DNA from: Colocasia esculenta
Lineage: Eukaryota > Streptophyta > Magnoliopsida > Alismatales > Araceae
Assembly: GCA_014218235.1 (NCBI GenBank)
Contig: CM024755.1
Location: 165,843,941-165,907,940, forward strand
Direction: 5' to 3'
DNA: 64,000 nt
In this document: piece by piece, positions 1 through 10,689 of the stretch
Numbering within the stretch: position 1 is the first letter of the stretch
Layout: every line of letters starts with the position of its first letter
The notes under the pieces: model-generated
What the model was told of the DNA's origin: nothing
The model's input: the letters and a program-made list of their open reading frames with translations, nothing else
Databases searched by the model: none
Program-made: the position numbers and the translations under genes

Positions 1-1484
1 CACATGGAAACAACCCACAAACTTATGTGCATGCAACCCCACAGAGCTCTAAATTCCAGAAAGCATGAGTGTACAACCATGGAACTTCACCCTACCTCCT
101 AAAAGCCGACACTGATCGCTGGAGCCTTCACGTCGGTTGGCCACTACCTCCTTACCATCCTTCCTCAATCACACAACCACCATGCAGAAGATGAGCTCCG
201 CAACATCGCCACCGCACCTCTACACCGCCATTGGCCACCAGACAGAGGAGGAGAGGGAGGGGGAAGAGGGCTCATCGGAGGGGTGGAGGAGAGAAGGGTT
301 GGGTCGGGTGTGGGAAATGACCACCTTATAAAGACCACCCAGAAAATGAATGTGCAGAGCAACAAGGTGCGAGACAAAATGTGCCTGCCCACTCAATCGT
401 GGTAGAAACCCTAGATGTGTCATGTGACATGACTATTCTATAGATGCACCATTCACCCCTACCGTGACTACACTGATAGAAGCTAGACACATGCCACACA
501 TGAAAGGGACCCCCAACGCTGACCGGTGCACTTCCTAGATATGCCACACAGACCACACATGACTAGGAACATACAAAGTGTCACATGGCACCCCCAGTCA
601 GACCCCTGACAGTCTGTCATGTGCACCCAGACTCAAAAATGGCTAAAACTTGAGTCGCACCACTTCACATAGCCGTGACTATAGTCAAACCACCCATGGT
701 GACTGTGATTATAGTCACATCATCTAGCTTAAGTGCGACAACACTCAAAGTGGAAAAACTCTAAAAACCCTCTCAACAGGTCCCAACTAGGTCAAACAAA
801 ACTTGGAGCCCTCCACAAGGGCTTAGGTCCAACCTGAAGTCCATGAACCACGATCCAAAAATATGGGATGCTACAAATGACTTCTTGGGGGGTCGAAAGT
901 CGCATATTGCATTAGATGCGAGTGTTGGTTGACTATCCTTGAGATGGGGTGTGGCTTGTTGTGCTTTCCACAAGGTCATACCTCAATCTTGCTGGGATTC
1001 CAACCCACTAAGATGATCACACTGATCTCCTATTCTATATACTGAGGGTTATATAGTTCGATCAAAAAATAGTGGAACTAACTAAGATAGAAAACCAGAT
1101 CTAAGTTAGAAATTGAACACATGCTAAAATTGTCTTTATTTTCTTATCCAAATCACCATGTCATCATCCAACCCCCTCCGTGACATCTTGGATGCCAATA
1201 GGTTGACTAGACTCAACTTCTCGGGATGGATATGCAATCTATGTATAGTCCTTATTGTAGACATGTCAAAATTGATACCACATTGAGCAAATTTCATGTT
1301 ACACCATAATCTCGGAAGTGGCCCTCCATTTCGCACTTTGTAAGTGCTTCTCCCCACCTTTCTATGTCTATCCCATTTTTCCCAACTTCTCATGGCTTTC
1401 CCCTAAATTTTCCTGGCTTAATATGGCACCTTCTCACCCTCTTTGAATTGCATAATCGTAAGTGGATGTGATTATATTTTCATA

Positions 1485-2039
1485 AATGTGTCAGATCAAT
1501 CAGACGCCTTTTTTTTAAGTAACGCGTTAGGTAATCCCGACGCGATTTTCACGATCGATTGGTGAACACCCTTTCCCCTTCGATTGGTGAACACCCTTTG
1601 ATTGGTGAACATTCATTAAGGTGTCAAGATACCTATATGCGATTTCAATAATCAATTGGTCATTAACGCGTCAACTTCCCATGATGCGATTATGCGATAA
1701 TTGATTACTGACTGAATAAGCATTTTGAAACGCGTCACTCTTGTATGACGCAATTTTGGGCTTCCGTATTTCTGAGCAATTTCCATTTTTAGTTTTTGGA
1801 AATCTATATTACCTTTTCTAAAATGCGTCATGCACCCCTAATGCGATTATAGATTCTAATTTCCCTTTTGGCGAATTTTCATAAACCATTTTCGGAAATT
1901 CATAAACACGTCATCCATCCCTGACATGATTCAACTTTCTATTTTTGTCAGAATTCGATTAAATTTGGAAATTCATAAATGTGTATGGTTTGTAAGATGT
2001 GATTGAACCTTAAATGCATCCATTGTCCCTGACGTGATT
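1485..2039 (+). repeat. Nine dispersed copies of a 27-bp dyad motif
   Basis: The consensus is AACGCGTCA, nine variable bases, then GACGCGATT, exactly 27 bp. Copies start at 1485, 1521, 1618, 1665, 1729, 1822, 1905, 1978 and 2013. The two halves are imperfect inverted repeats of each other. Differences between copies are mostly C to T or G to A at CpG sites, as expected from decay of methylated cytosine. Spacing is irregular (35-97 bp), so this is not a simple tandem repeat. The array ends about 40 bp before a TATA box. Confidence 0.75.
1555..1612 (+). repeat. Short tandem repeat, about 3 copies
   Basis: The phrase GATTGGTGAACA recurs three times in direct orientation with a period of about 18-25 bp, between two copies of the 27-bp dyad motif. 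It is probably a local slippage or duplication product. Confidence 0.7.
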
Positions 2040-2079
2040 AGGGTTTTGATCCACCTCAAACTTTGAGCCCTAAATTCCT

Positions 2080-2090
2080 ATATATAAACC
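2080..2090 (+). promoter_or_regulatory. TATA box, putative LTR promoter
   Basis: TATATATAAAC, a strong plant TATA match, lies about 40 bp downstream of the last 27-bp dyad copy. A transcript would start near 2110-2120. No start site can be shown from sequence alone. Confidence 0.5.
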
Positions 2091-2748
2091 TCTGGTCCAT
2101 CATTTCAGAAGGTTGGCCAATGCGAGTTCCCCCTATGTAGTGAATTGAGAGGGTCCAATTGAAGAGGAGATGTTTCCAAATCTCCGCCTAGACCTTTGAA
2201 GCGTGCCCTCCTCTCCACAACGGCCATCCTCAAGAGTTGCATCCTCAATGTGCTCTTGTCCTTCCTCCTCTGAAGCTTCAATGCAAGCACATCCTTCCAA
2301 GCCATGCAAGTCCATGCACCATTTTCATAAAAGGGAAGCATCCTATCTCTTTTACTCTTTTTGTTTATTCTAATAGCTCATCACCTTTTGTTCACCTCGT
2401 GAACTCCTCCATCATCCCCCCACAAATGTGCCTCCTTCTTGCTCCCACGAGAGCTCTTTTGTAGTCTTTTTTAATTATCTCCCTCGACACACATATACAT
2501 GTTATTTTACACTTTCCATGCATGCACACACACCCACCTATCCATAAGGGTTCAAAAGCCAAAAAAGGTGTGTTCTTCTCCATGATCCTCTGTGTTTATT
2601 TCTTTATAAGAATTTGATTTCTACACAACTTGGCTAATCCGTTCATCATCTTTTGGTTGTGTTTTCTTGAAAGGGTAATCAAAAAGAGCCTTCTACCGCG
2701 GCCGACCATGTTGTAGAAGAAGGAGCGAACCCACGTCTCTCGCTTCGA

Positions 2749-3060
2749 CCATTTGGGTGTAAGTGTTTTATTCTGAATAATGGTAAAGATAACTTAGGTA
2801 AATTAGATGTGAAAAGTGATGAAGGTATTCTTTTAGGCTATGTATCAAAACCAAAAGGCTATAGGGTTTTCAATAGAAAAACACTATTAGTTGAACAAAC
2901 AGTTCATATTTTATTTGATGAATCTAACTCTTTTGTAAAAAAGAAGGAATAAGAAGATGTTATTGATGATTTTGAAGGAAAACTATATGGTTATGTAATT
3001 GTTGATGACTATTCAAGATACACCTAGGTATCACTCTTGGAGAATAAGTGTGAAACATTA
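2749..3060 (+). pseudogene. Copia F: scrambled pol (integrase) fragment
   Basis: The + strand reads PFGCKCFILNNGKDNLGKL and then SDEGILLGYVSKPKGYRVF. This is the region after the integrase core in Ty1/copia pol, and it matches residues about 372-430 of the intact pol of copia B. After an in-frame stop near 2950 the reading continues as GYVIVDDYSRYT, the integrase-core segment that normally lies about 150 residues upstream (B residues about 224-235). The pieces are therefore out of order, and there are stops at 2950 and near 3028. This is a dead internal remnant of copia F. Confidence 0.8.
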
Positions 3061-3149
3061 TATGGATTCATAAGTGCAAAAAGTCCAAGCTCACACCATA
3101 CAAGTTCATGAGGAAAGAATATGATAGCTTGAAGAATCGAATATAACTT

Positions 3150-3500
3150 AAATAGACTAAGAGGTATGAAACATACTACAAGACTAAGGCAGAATCCTAT
3201 GAGAAGGGATCACATTGGAATATTACTATCTTTGAATTCTTGAAGAAGGTAGCCAATCCAAAATTCATACCTCTGCACTTCAGCATCCCCATCTCAGACC
3301 AGTATCATCATAAGCTCACTTGGTACCATGGTCGTCATCTCAGATCCAATAGGATGTTGCCTATATATGGACCCAATTATGATATTAGCTCCTCTCACTT
3401 TAACAACAACTTCAAGGCAAACGAAGAGAAGCTCTGGGAACTCATCAAGCCTCATTTGCTCTAGCTACACAAGGCACTTTATCTTCCAAGTTCTACTCAG
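3150..3500 (+). pseudogene. Copia F: remnant of the third ORF (ORF3 C-terminus)
   Basis: The + strand from about 3150 reads TKRYETYYKTKAESYEKG and, further on, GPNYDISSSHFNNNFKANEE and KLWELIKPHLL, a stop, then LHKALYLPS. These follow in order the C-terminus of the intact ORF3 of copia C (RYTAFFALKQD, then GPNFSVASGVFQQTFED, then KAWAVISQHASLLSP) and that of copia B. Similarity is low but the spacing and key residues agree: RY, GP, S..F...F, W..I..H, L..YL. The piece lies just upstream of the polypurine tracts of F, the same place as ORF3 in B and C. Stops and missing upstream sequence make it non-functional. Confidence 0.65.
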
Positions 3501-3651
3501 GCTACAAGCAATCCTTAAACTTATAGCTCTGAAACATTGTTTTTGTACTTAAACAACACTTCACCTGTTTTCATCCTTGTCTCCTTTACCCTCTTTTTGA
3601 TGATGACAAAAAGTGAGAGAAAATATCTAACTAAGTAGCATATATATAATT

Positions 3652-3810
3652 TAGGGGGAGACAAATACATTAATGGGGGAGACAACTTACATGGGAGTGA
3701 ACATATATCTAGGGGGGAAGACAAGCATGCATTTAGAAATCATGCATCTTTCTGTTGAAATATTCATGCTTAATATTTATGGGTTTTGTCATCACCGAAA
3801 AATGGGAGAC
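3652..3810 (+). other. Copia F: polypurine tracts
   Basis: Several GGGGGAGA-type tracts follow the ORF3 remnant, at about 3653, 3675 and 3711. The last, within TTTTGTCATCACCGAAAAAT and the GGGAGAC that follows (3786-3810), directly precedes the LTR. In B and C the equivalent phrase is TTTTGTCATCA(T)CAAAAAGG and then GGGAGAT. This tract would prime plus-strand DNA synthesis. Confidence 0.7.
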
Positions 3811-3918
3811 TAATGGGATCATGCATCATTAATAGTTAATCTCTACTATCTAATTATACTTGTTTTTATCTTAGTTTTACTAATGACAAAATGAATACTA
3901 AATGCTCTCATTGTTTGC
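3811..3918 (+). mobile_element. Copia F: start of the 3' LTR, interrupted
   Basis: The LTR starts right after the polypurine tract with TAATGGGATC, an eroded form of TG. Its first 108 bp end where the CACTA element begins. The LTR resumes at 20081. Confidence 0.65.
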
Positions 3919-4130
3919 CACTACAAGGATAAGTGGATATAACAACTGATTTTGTGATCGCCTTTGCACCGATTAAATAGGTCTCTATTTGGTCGCACAT
4001 AGCGACCGAATAGTGACCTAACTAATCGGTCACATATAATTGTAAGCGACCAAACTTAAGGTAGTAGATAACCGGTCGCAATCTGCGACCGATAGTTATC
4101 GGTTGCAAAATCGATCGCTAAAGTCCTAAC
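3919..4130. repeat. CACTA left subterminal repeats
   Basis: GCGACCGA and its complement TCGGTCGC recur about every 15-30 bp in both orientations. In CACTA elements such subterminal repeats bind the element's own regulatory protein (TNPA in En/Spm). Confidence 0.75.
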
Positions 4131-5799
4131 TTCCCCCCACCACAGTTCCCTCTCACAGCAGACACTCCTGCTCTCTTGTGGAAGCTGTGGAGGACGCCGC
4201 CTCCTGCTATTGTCACCGCCGTCAACATCGCTACCGCTTGTTCCCGTCGACACCGTTGCCTCCCGCATTCGATCATACTGCCGTCGCCAGTTAGTCCCCC
4301 CCTCATCTCTCTGCTCCTCTCTCTCTCTCTCCTCTCTCTCTCTTCTCTCGGGCTCGATTGGAGGGTGGGGATCAGCCGCGGCCCTCTTCCCCTCTCCCTC
4401 CTCCTATCCACCGCTGTAGCTGACCATCGCTCTGCCACCGTTGCCCCTCCCCATCCGCAACTCCATGGCCACCCCCCCCCCCCCCCACACCCATCCACCA
4501 CCACCTCCCTCCCTCTCGCGGCCATCACCTGCCACCCCCTCCCCTACCCAGCCAGCACCCCCTCCCCCTCCCGACCATGCACCCCACTCAGCCACCGCCC
4601 CTCCCCTCTCCTTGCCCAGCTCCCCGCCGCAACAATATTGAGGAACGTCAACACAATAGATGGATCATGAGCAGCAAAGAGACTGCATGTGTGTATATAT
4701 ACAAACGGTGCAAACAAGATATCAGAAGCAACCTGAACATTTACGCTTAGCAGTAGATGGGGTTGGAAGCTTCCCTGCATTTACCTCACTTGTAAGTCCA
4801 TGTGACAAAGGATGGATGAATGCGTTAGGTACGAAATTAAGCAAATAGAGTTGGATCTCATCCTGAAAAATTCTTCAGTGATCAATCATGTTATCACCTC
4901 CCCCATTGTGGTAACGATGGTGCTGCATACATCCCCACCATGTCCTCTCTATAAAAGCGGATCACCATCTCCGGCCGTCCCCTGACACCATTACAGGCTG
5001 GGAAATGACCTGGCGCAATACATGCCCTTTTCTTCTTTGTCAATTATCTCTGCCCAGTGATCTCCGTCGCCTTCCTCCTCCTACTCCTGCTCGTGACTAT
5101 CGCTGGTAAATTTATAGATCATGAGCAAAACACGCCAGGAATTAAGCTGGCTTCTTGCCCTCCCCATCACATATATTAGTTTCTTGGACTCTAATATCTT
5201 TATAATTAGTCACCATATCCGTTTTCTCCTCTTTCCTTGACAAAAACCCAAGTTCTGAGACATGAATGGGTTCTGATGTGTGGATGGATGGCAATTAAAT
5301 AGGGCAGATGACGATGCGACCTCAAGACCCGCAATTCGTCTAGCTAGATAGCACCTTCTTTGAGTCTCTATGTACCATAGGATCTAGTCTCGAGGTACAC
5401 GTATATATAGATGGCTATTTTCCTTAACTTTAAGGGGTGGGTTCATGAAATGGAGGACACTATTAGTATAAAACTGCAGGTTGGACCAGATGTGATGCAC
5501 CCTCTCATGTTAGAGGACATATTGGTGGGCATTGCCCTCATTCCTAGTATTGGAGACAAGCTTGTGATGATGGCAACGATGGGGCTAAGGGGACCACCAC
5601 CATCACCCCAATTTTGTGGGTCTCTATAGGTCACCTAGCCCATTTCAATGTCCCGGATTGCTTGAGGGTGCCGCACGCATGGAAGGGTGCACCCATATGC
5701 ACCCCTTTTAATCACATCAATCTTATGAGAACGAACGCTCCACATGTCGGTCCCTCATGAACGGGGTAGGACTACTAGGGTTTTAAGTTTCCTCATGTC
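4131..5799. other. CACTA 5' internal region, no recognised gene
   Basis: From 4140 to 4640 the sequence is C-rich and low-complexity, with a CT run near 4316-4345 and a C run near 4471-4487. Long open frames on both strands there are compositional (Pro/Ser/Leu-rich) and overlap one another. From 4650 to 5799 it is ordinary mixed sequence with only short open frames, for example 5411-5629, that I do not recognise. It may be the leader and first introns of the CACTA transcripts. Confidence 0.5.
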
Positions 5800-6103
5800 T
5801 AGACCTGTCAATATGTCGGATCCGGGTCGGATCCTAGGTGATCCGAACCCGAATCCAAAATTGCAAGATCTGAATCCGACCTGGATCCGAACACTTACAC
5901 CACTTTGGATCTGAGTTTGGATCCTGGCCCAAAATATACTTTCGGATCCGGATTTGGATTCCTACCATATTGCACTGCCTCAACTAATTTTGATAGTTCT
6001 CTTCTCCAGAGGGGGAGGGGGAGCTCGCACTGGTAAGGAGGGAGAGAGGGAGGTGCGGGCTCCAGAGGGCAATGGCTGAGAGAGCCCAGTCAGGGCTCAT
6101 CCT

Positions 6104-6151
<48 letters not shown>

Positions 6152-6153
6152 GA
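6104..6153 (+). repeat. GA dinucleotide microsatellite
   Basis: An almost pure (GA)n tract with one interrupting T, inside the hAT-like element. Confidence 0.9.
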
Positions 6154-6159
6154 ACTAAC

Positions 6160-7096
6160 TGTTGTGGAAGCGGGTAGCACCTGATCCACCACCTCCCGCC
6201 CTTCCGCCACTCTTGTGCCTTCTTAATTGCATTGTGGGTTCACGCCATCACCTTTTGCTTCACCACCAACATGGATGCCAAGCCGGAGGAGGAAGACAAA
6301 GCCGCCCATGCCATGGGTGTCGACGGGGAAGAGAAAGAGGAGCATAAGGCGAAGCAGCAGAATGAGGGGCCTCTTCCCCACCATCGAGTCCCCAACAACA
6401 TCTTCATCCTTGCCAGTTAGAGCAACATCTCTGACAGGGGCGATGTCCCCCACAAGTGCTCGGACCTCATCGTCCCCTTCCAACGTCGCTCCACACCTGC
6501 CGTCCTCTGTTTTTCCATCGAATCCCACTAGGTAGGCCTGTAATCCCCTCCACACTAGACATCGAGGCCGCCAAGACTTGCGGCGTCAGCCTTGGCATGC
6601 CCTTCACCCATGTCATCCTTCCCCATCTACCCTCCGACGGCTCGTTCGGCCCAGATGCGGCCTGGCCAGTGGAACTAGTGTCGTGAGCGGTGGGTGGCAC
6701 AACCGTCAGAGAGTGGGAGCGAGAGACGACTCTGTACACACGAATGGTGAGGAGGGCGAAGGTGGCAGAGGGATGGTGAGGTCAATGTTGTGGTACCAGA
6801 GTGAGAACGACACCTATTCCTTGCATGTTGCCGATGCGATGAAGCACCCAGAGTGGATGATGTCGAGGGCATTGTCAAAGAAGATGTCGTTGCCATCGCC
6901 GATCGAAAGGGAGATGATTGCCACCCTTGTCAATGCCGATCGGAAGGGGATGACCACCGCAGAGCATAAGATGATGGGATTTAGGAAGAAACCCTACGGC
7001 ACTTTCCAGGGAAGATGGGAATTGCGAGATGCTATAGTCTACCGTCGCATAGTCCTTTTTCTCTCCGGATCAGACCGCCCCGAAATGAGAATCTAA
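6160..7096 (+). pseudogene. Gene-like cargo inside the hAT-like element, unidentified
   Basis: The GC content and codon-like texture here differ from the surrounding AT-rich CACTA sequence. Open frames run at 6227-6535 and 6578-7096 (+) and at 6223-6555 (-). The last part of the + frame contains GFRKKPYGTFQGRWELRD (6977-7030). This loosely resembles the start of a plant AP2/ERF DNA-binding domain (G-V-R-x-R-P-W-G-x-F/Y...E-I-R-D), but has two extra residues and lacks the following WLGTF block. I see no other family signature. It is most likely a captured and decayed host-gene fragment. Strand and identity are uncertain. Confidence 0.3.
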
Positions 7097-7246
7097 AATT
7101 GATCATTTCAGATCAACAAAGCTTGCCCCAAATCTGAGTGGAATGAGACATTTCAGGTTAAACTATGTGTCTTGGATCCGATTTGAATTCTGGATCTGGG
7201 TCGGATTTTCGGATCCCCTGGATCCATTGACACCCTTACTCATGTC

Positions 7247-8584
7247 TCACATACGAGGAGGATGGACGACAGTCAAAATATGTGGGCTGGTGGCAGGACA
7301 TGTAAATGGTGATATATATATTTTTATATTTTTTCATCCATGCAAATATGTGTATTTGAAGTTAGAATGCATTGAGGCTGAGTGTTTGTATGTGTGCATT
7401 TTTTTGTCTTTCTCTTGCAAATATAAGTTAATTATGATCTAGTGATTGCCTAGCAATAAGTACCCTCATATTGGCCTATTTTTGTTCATCAGTTATTAAT
7501 TGCAATGGGCTTTATCAATATTATTTCTAAATCTTGAAGTAATTTATGTGCATTTCTTGTTCTGTTTATCAATTATGATCGAAGTGGCATAGCATCTAGT
7601 ATATGCCCAGCTCTTATTCAATTTCACATCTCCAAACGGATTTTTTTTTTTGCGAAGTCCCCGAAACCTATTAAAATGTTCATATTACATGCACACCTAC
7701 ACATATATACATGCATATCAATATTTTAAAATTATAATTACATGAACACCAGCAGGATCATAAATAGTTAAGTTAAATAGCATCCTTCTGTATTTGATTT
7801 CTGCTCTTATGAATGTGTTGGATGTTTTGTAAATTTGCTTTCTAGCTTTTTTGTTGAACGGTCATCAGTAAAAAGTCAATCCTACTAGTTTTACATGCTT
7901 GCTGATATTTTTTATATGTATAGAGTTTTTAGAACACATATTTTTGTGTTTTCAGAATGTGCTATTATCTTGTCAATATTTATTTAATTGGGTGTTGCAT
8001 GTGAGCTAAGATGCGTGAATGCAACCTAACATTGCACGTATCTTAGTAGAGCGTGTTAAGCCCGTGTCAATCAACCTACCCATTCAAGAGTTTGGGATTG
8101 ATGTGCACATTCTCATTGAATGATGAGAACGTGTATATCTAACTCAAAGTCTTGAATTGTCCTGTTTGGACAATTTGTGAATGTTTGATCGCACTTAGGT
8201 GGTTAATTACTATATGTGTTCGTGTTCTTTGTTGAAAATTTCGGTTGTGTCTTCTCACTCCTCTTTGATATACCTTTATTGATTTTGAATATTTTCTTAA
8301 CCACTTACTAGTAAGTGTTTAAGAAAATTTCTGAATTAATAAATATTTTGTGGTATATCGGAGAGGTGTAGGAAGATGCTATCAAAATTTTCAGCAAATA
8401 ACACAACACATATAGTAATTAATTATGTGATCAAACCTTCACAGATGGGTTAAAAAGTGAAAATCTAAATAATATTTCCTTCCTATTTGAAATGGCTATG
8501 TTGGACGATGTGAGGTAAGGGTTGGACTTTTTTTGTTAAACATGTTATAGTTTTATGTGTTAACATTTAATTCGTATAGGAAAA
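7247..8584. other. CACTA AT-rich non-coding region
   Basis: AT-rich sequence between the hAT-like element and the transposase start. No coding frame is recognisable. It includes a large foldback, listed separately. Confidence 0.6.
8171..8449. repeat. Large imperfect foldback upstream of the transposase
   Basis: The sequence is an inverted repeat centred near 8309/8310 on the perfect palindrome ACTTACTAGTAAGT. Matching blocks include GGTTAATTACTATATGTGTT on the left (8201-8220) and its complement on the right (about 8408-8427), and GATATACC on the left (8267-8274) with GGTATATC on the right (about 8353-8360). Arms are about 138 bp. It ends roughly 135 bp before the transposase ATG. It may be a MITE nested in the CACTA, or an RNA hairpin in its leader. 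Confidence 0.75.
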
Positions 8585-10273
8585 ATGTCTGAAGATCGTT
8601 CATGGATGTACCTTAGAGTAGTTGATCAGGTGGTGTCTATGGAATTTAAAAATGGAGTTAAGAGGTTCATTAAGTTTGCATTAAGAAATCCTATTTAAGC
8701 TGTGGATTGTGAGGGTCATATCCGATGCCCTTGTCTAGTTTCTCAAAAGAGTCACGTATGTGAGGTTGGGTTTATGTACTGATGGTTTCAATCCATTTGG
8801 AGGTTCAGTGACTTCTTATGCTAGCTGGCCAGTTTTCGTGACACCATACAACCTTCTGCCGAACATGTGCATGAAACGGGAGAATATATTTCTATCCTTA
8901 TTGATCCTGGCCCAAAAAATCCTGGAACAAAACTAGACATATATCTCAAGCCGTTGATTGATGAGTTGAAATTGTTATGGACAGATGGAGTTACTATCTA
9001 TGATGCATCTAGAAAGCAAAATTTCACTATGAAGGCTACATTGATGTGGACAATAAGTTACTTTCCTGCATATGGAATGTTATCTGGTTGAAGCACCCAA
9101 GGAAAACTAGCATGTCCTTACTGTATGGACAATAACAAATCCTTTGTACTTAATTATGGTGGCAAGTCATGCTGGTTTGATTGTCATCGACGATTTCTAC
9201 CATGGGACCATCCTTTTAGAAGGCAAAAAGATGCATTCTTAAAGAACAAAATTGAAGTGGAAGAAGCTGATTTTGAACGGTTGTCTGGTCCACATTTAGT
9301 GGCAATAGTACATAACTTACCATATATAACATAGTTGTCAAGCAACACAAGACAACTCACTGGATTTGGGAAGGATCACAGTTGGGTCAAAAAGAGTATC
9401 TTCTGGGAATTGTCTTATTGGTCAACTCTTCTTATACGACACAACCTCGACATCATGCATGTTGAGAAGAAAGTCTTTGACAATGTGTTCAACACTATTA
9501 TGAACATAAAAGGCAAAACAAATGATAATGTGAAAGCTCGTTTGGACTTGAAAATACTTTGTAAACGTGTAGAACTAGAACTTCTTGATAGAATGGTACA
9601 CAGTTAAATCGAAAGCAATTTACGCCCTTGGAGCTGCACATATTAAAGAAATCTATTTTTGGCTAAAACAATTGAGATTTCTAGATGACTATGTGTCCAA
9701 CATTGCTCGTTGCGTGAATGCAAATGAGAGAAAAATATATGGAATAAAAAGTCATGACTGTCATGTGTTTATGCAAAGGTTGCTACCCATTATATTCTAT
9801 GATATGTTGTCGAAGCTGATATGGGGAGCAATGACCGAGTTAAGTCAGTTTTTCAAGATTTTGTGTGCATCAGAGCTAAGGTATTAGTATGTGGAAACTA
9901 TTAAACAGAATGTGATCATGCTAGTTTGTAGACTGAAGAAGATATTTCCACCTAAATTCTTCGACTCGATGGAGCACTTGCTTATACACCTACCATACAA
10001 GGCTAAAGTAGGAGGGCCAATACAATTTAGATGGATGTATCCATTTGAGAGGTAATTTGTATTTTTTTTCTTATAATTCTACCTCTTGTGATATGTTTGT
10101 CATTATCCTATGAACGGTCCTGTAGGTGCATGCATGAATTGAAAATGAAAGTTCGCAACAAGGCGAAGGTCGAGGGTTCCATTGCGGAGGCGTACATTAT
10201 GGAGAAATATCAAAATTTTGTTCAATGTACTTTGAACCCGAGTACAAACAGGTCGTACTTGACCACCACGTAA
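8585..10273 (+). pseudogene. CACTA TNP2-type transposase, broken
   Basis: The ATG at 8585 starts MSEDRSWMYLRVVDQ, typical of the transposase-associated N-terminal domain of plant CACTA transposases. It is followed by a Cys-containing stretch (IRCPCLVSQK). The TNP2 core follows after what looks like a large internal deletion: TDGFNPFGGS, then NPGTKLDIYLKPLIDELKLLW (8913-8975), ACPYC, and HNLDIMHVEKKVFDN (9440-9485). After that comes a DUF4218-like part: FFDSMEHLLIHLPYKAKVGG, then KVRNKAKVEGSIAEAYI. Stops interrupt the frame near 8696, 9089, 9332 and 9604, and frame changes are needed, so no enzyme can be made. A GT-AG intron at 10052-10125 restores the phrase PFER-CMHELK. The product would cut and join the ends of CACTA elements. 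Confidence 0.85.
10052..10125 (+). other. Intron in the CACTA transposase
   Basis: The donor GAGAG|GTAATTTG and acceptor CCTGTAG|GTGC bound 74 bp. Joining the exons gives an in-frame WMYPFERCMHELK, the expected DUF4218 sequence. Confidence 0.7.
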
Positions 10274-10689
10274 TGATGATGGGGGAGACTCCATTCAGTC
10301 CAACCGGCTCTCTATATTTAAGTATCCTGGTCATGCGTATGGACGTTCTTCGAGTCGGATGCTAAATGATAGAGAGTTGCATGTTGCAGATATTTATATT
10401 CTTTTAAATTGTAACGAAGTTGTATCTTATGTTGCATAAGTGCTCTGCTCACATTATGTTATGTCCATAACTTCTTGTTGTTTTTCATTCCATTTATAAT
10501 ACTCTAATGTTCGTAATATAGATAATTTGACTTAGAATTAATCCAAAGATGTTCATATCTCACTGACGTGGAGGTTTAAAAAGAACAAGAGAAATCATTG
10601 GCTTATTGGCTAAAATATCGTGTAAGCATGATTACTCTTACTTCTCGTGAGGCCAATGTCAAATTTTGACTATCGTGCTCTCTATATGT

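Larger units (their letters stand above)
1..2748. other. Unassigned region, LTR-promoter-like
   Basis: No credible coding region: the open frames are short, overlap on both strands and match no family I know. The 5' third (about 480-760) is rich in CACATG and GTGACTATAGTCA-type words. The 3' part holds an array of 27-bp dyad motifs followed by a TATA box. That arrangement suggests an old LTR promoter or the flank of one, read on the + strand. I could not find its TG/CA ends or a target duplication, so element identity and boundaries are unknown. It joins the copia F pol scrap near 2749 without a recognisable junction. Confidence 0.5.
5800..7238. mobile_element. Non-autonomous hAT-like element
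   Basis: The ends form a terminal inverted repeat: TAGACCTGTCAAT at 5800, and TAAGGGTGTCAAT read inward from 7238. Both are flanked by the perfect 8-bp direct repeat CTCATGTC (5792-5799 and 7239-7246), the target-duplication length of hAT elements. Subterminal GGATCCG/GGGTCGG words fill the outer 150 bp on both sides. No transposase domain is visible inside, so the element would depend on an enzyme supplied elsewhere. It is inserted in the CACTA element. Confidence 0.85.

Noticed and set aside
4118..4670. 136- and 164-codon open frames on opposite strands in the CACTA
   Set aside because: Low-complexity Pro/Ser or Gly-rich reading of a C-rich tract; neither is recognisable.
5411..5629. 72-codon open frame, possible small gene
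   Set aside because: No homology I recognise and no splice or promoter context; left as unassigned CACTA interior.
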